Positions 63,649 to 64,000 of a stretch of 64,000 nt of DNA are shown here, piece by piece. Position numbers and translations under genes: made by a program. The DNA is from CAWEDP01 sp963807925. GTDB taxonomy: Bacteria > Acidobacteriota > Vicinamibacteria > Vicinamibacterales > CAVVIG01. Numbering within the stretch: the stretch's first letter is position 1; each line of letters starts with the position of its first letter. The stretch spans positions 434,001 to 498,000 of the forward strand of contig CAWEDP010000003.1 in the NCBI GenBank assembly GCA_963807925.1, in the 5' to 3' direction. The notes under the pieces are model-generated. The model was not told the DNA's origin. It made no database searches and saw nothing but the letters and a program-made list of their open reading frames with translations.

Positions 63649-64000
63649 TCAGGCGACCGTCTGCGCCGGCGCCCCATCCGCGTGCGCGCTCCATTTCCTG
63701 GGCAGCCACATCGTGACGGTGGTGCCGACGCCGACCTGGCTCTCGATCGTGACATGGCCGCCGTGGCGCTCGATGATGCCGTAGACGACCGACAGGCCCA
63801 GTCCGGTCCCCATGGTCTTGCTCGTGAAGAAGGGGTCGAACACTTTCGGCAGCTGCTGGGGTGGGATGCCGACGCCGGTGTCGCGGAACTCGATCGCAAG
63901 GGCGTCCTCGCCGGCGAGGTAGTCGGTGCGCACGCGGAGCGTTCCGCCGTCCGGCATGGCGTCGCCTGCGTTGAGCGCCACGTTGGCGAACGCCTGCCGC
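63649..64000 (-). CDS. Sensor histidine kinase, C-terminal part
   Basis: The window shows the last 116 residues: N box FANVALNAGDAMPDGG, G1 FRDTGVGI, F box FDPFFTSK and G2 TGLGLSVVYGI, all of an HATPase domain. The kinase N-terminus, including the phospho-acceptor His and any sensor domain, is outside the window. The G2/F box sequence is of the NtrB/DctB type, matching the sigma-54 regulator two genes on. It ends 5 bases before the archaemetzincin start. Confidence 0.93.
   Translation of the reverse strand, partial: RQAFANVALNAGDAMPDGGTLRVRTDYLAGEDALAIEFRDTGVGIPPQQLPKVFDPFFTSKTMGTGLGLSVVYGIIERHGGHVTIESQVGVGTTVTMWLPRKWSAHADGAPAQTVA

Noticed and set aside
1..64000. CRISPR arrays, insertion sequences and prophage structural genes
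   Set aside because: I saw no regularly spaced repeats, no transposase and no capsid, terminase or tail gene anywhere in the window.

Overview
The window looks like chromosomal DNA from a high-GC acidobacterium, most likely near the Vicinamibacteria. The basis is gene content: two very large Oar-type TonB-dependent receptors with an N-terminal carboxypeptidase-regulatory domain, an FG-GAP/ASPIC-UnbV protein coupled to a TPR protein, a tannase/feruloyl esterase, sulfatase-TPR fusions, and an NrfD/Fe-S/multihaem electron-transfer operon. This placement is recognition from memory, not a computed classification.

Region 1 (1-9.0 kb) is an accessory graveyard. It holds the N-terminal part of an ImmA/IrrE-like protein, a frameshifted tyrosine integrase, an RHH-like protein with a MntA/HepT toxin-antitoxin pair whose HepT is cut short, an internal fragment of an SF2 helicase, the remains of a second MntA/HepT pair, an intact SWIM-SNF2 helicase, a shattered PIN-domain gene, an intact HigB/HigA pair and the 5' stub of a secreted phosphoesterase. 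Several breakpoints are visible.

Region 2 (9.4-28 kb) is mostly core-like. A TonB receptor (with a recognisable upstream promoter), a TPR protein and an FG-GAP/UnbV protein lie close together. They are followed by a secreted esterase, an arsR-acr3 arsenic operon with a palindromic operator, a GT4 glycosyltransferase facing a DedA-like membrane protein and a GT28 glycolipid-type glycosyltransferase, and a second TonB receptor.

Region 3 (28-42 kb) is rich in signalling genes: a giant membrane sensor with a C-terminal P-loop domain plus two small partner genes, a membrane histidine kinase, a PAS-GGDEF-EAL protein and an HD-GYP protein. Three of these genes are interrupted by single-base insertions, all of the same sign. 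They are either freshly broken or affected by sequence errors.

Region 4 (42-57 kb) carries a secreted subtilisin-like protease with WGN repeats, a GNAT enzyme, three PII-like DUF190 domains in two genes, a 5'-3' exonuclease, a Tat-exported arylmalonate decarboxylase/racemase-like protein, a zinc alcohol dehydrogenase, sulfatase-TPR and TPR lipoprotein-like genes, a haem A biosynthesis operon (ctaA-ctaB-DUF420, preceded by a cupredoxin-like lipoprotein) and an M23 peptidase. A tRNA-Glu(CTC) follows.

Region 5 (57.3-64 kb, all on the minus strand) is the most interesting. In transcription order it holds a sensor kinase, an archaemetzincin-like protease, a sigma-54-dependent response regulator, then a gap with a plausible sigma-54 promoter and an inverted repeat, a small Cys-rich protein, a Tat-exported 4x[4Fe-4S] protein, an NrfD/HybB-type membrane quinone subunit, a membrane-anchored GcvH-like protein, a tri-haem cytochrome and a second GcvH-like membrane protein. 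This looks like a periplasmic quinone-linked electron-transfer module under its own two-component control.
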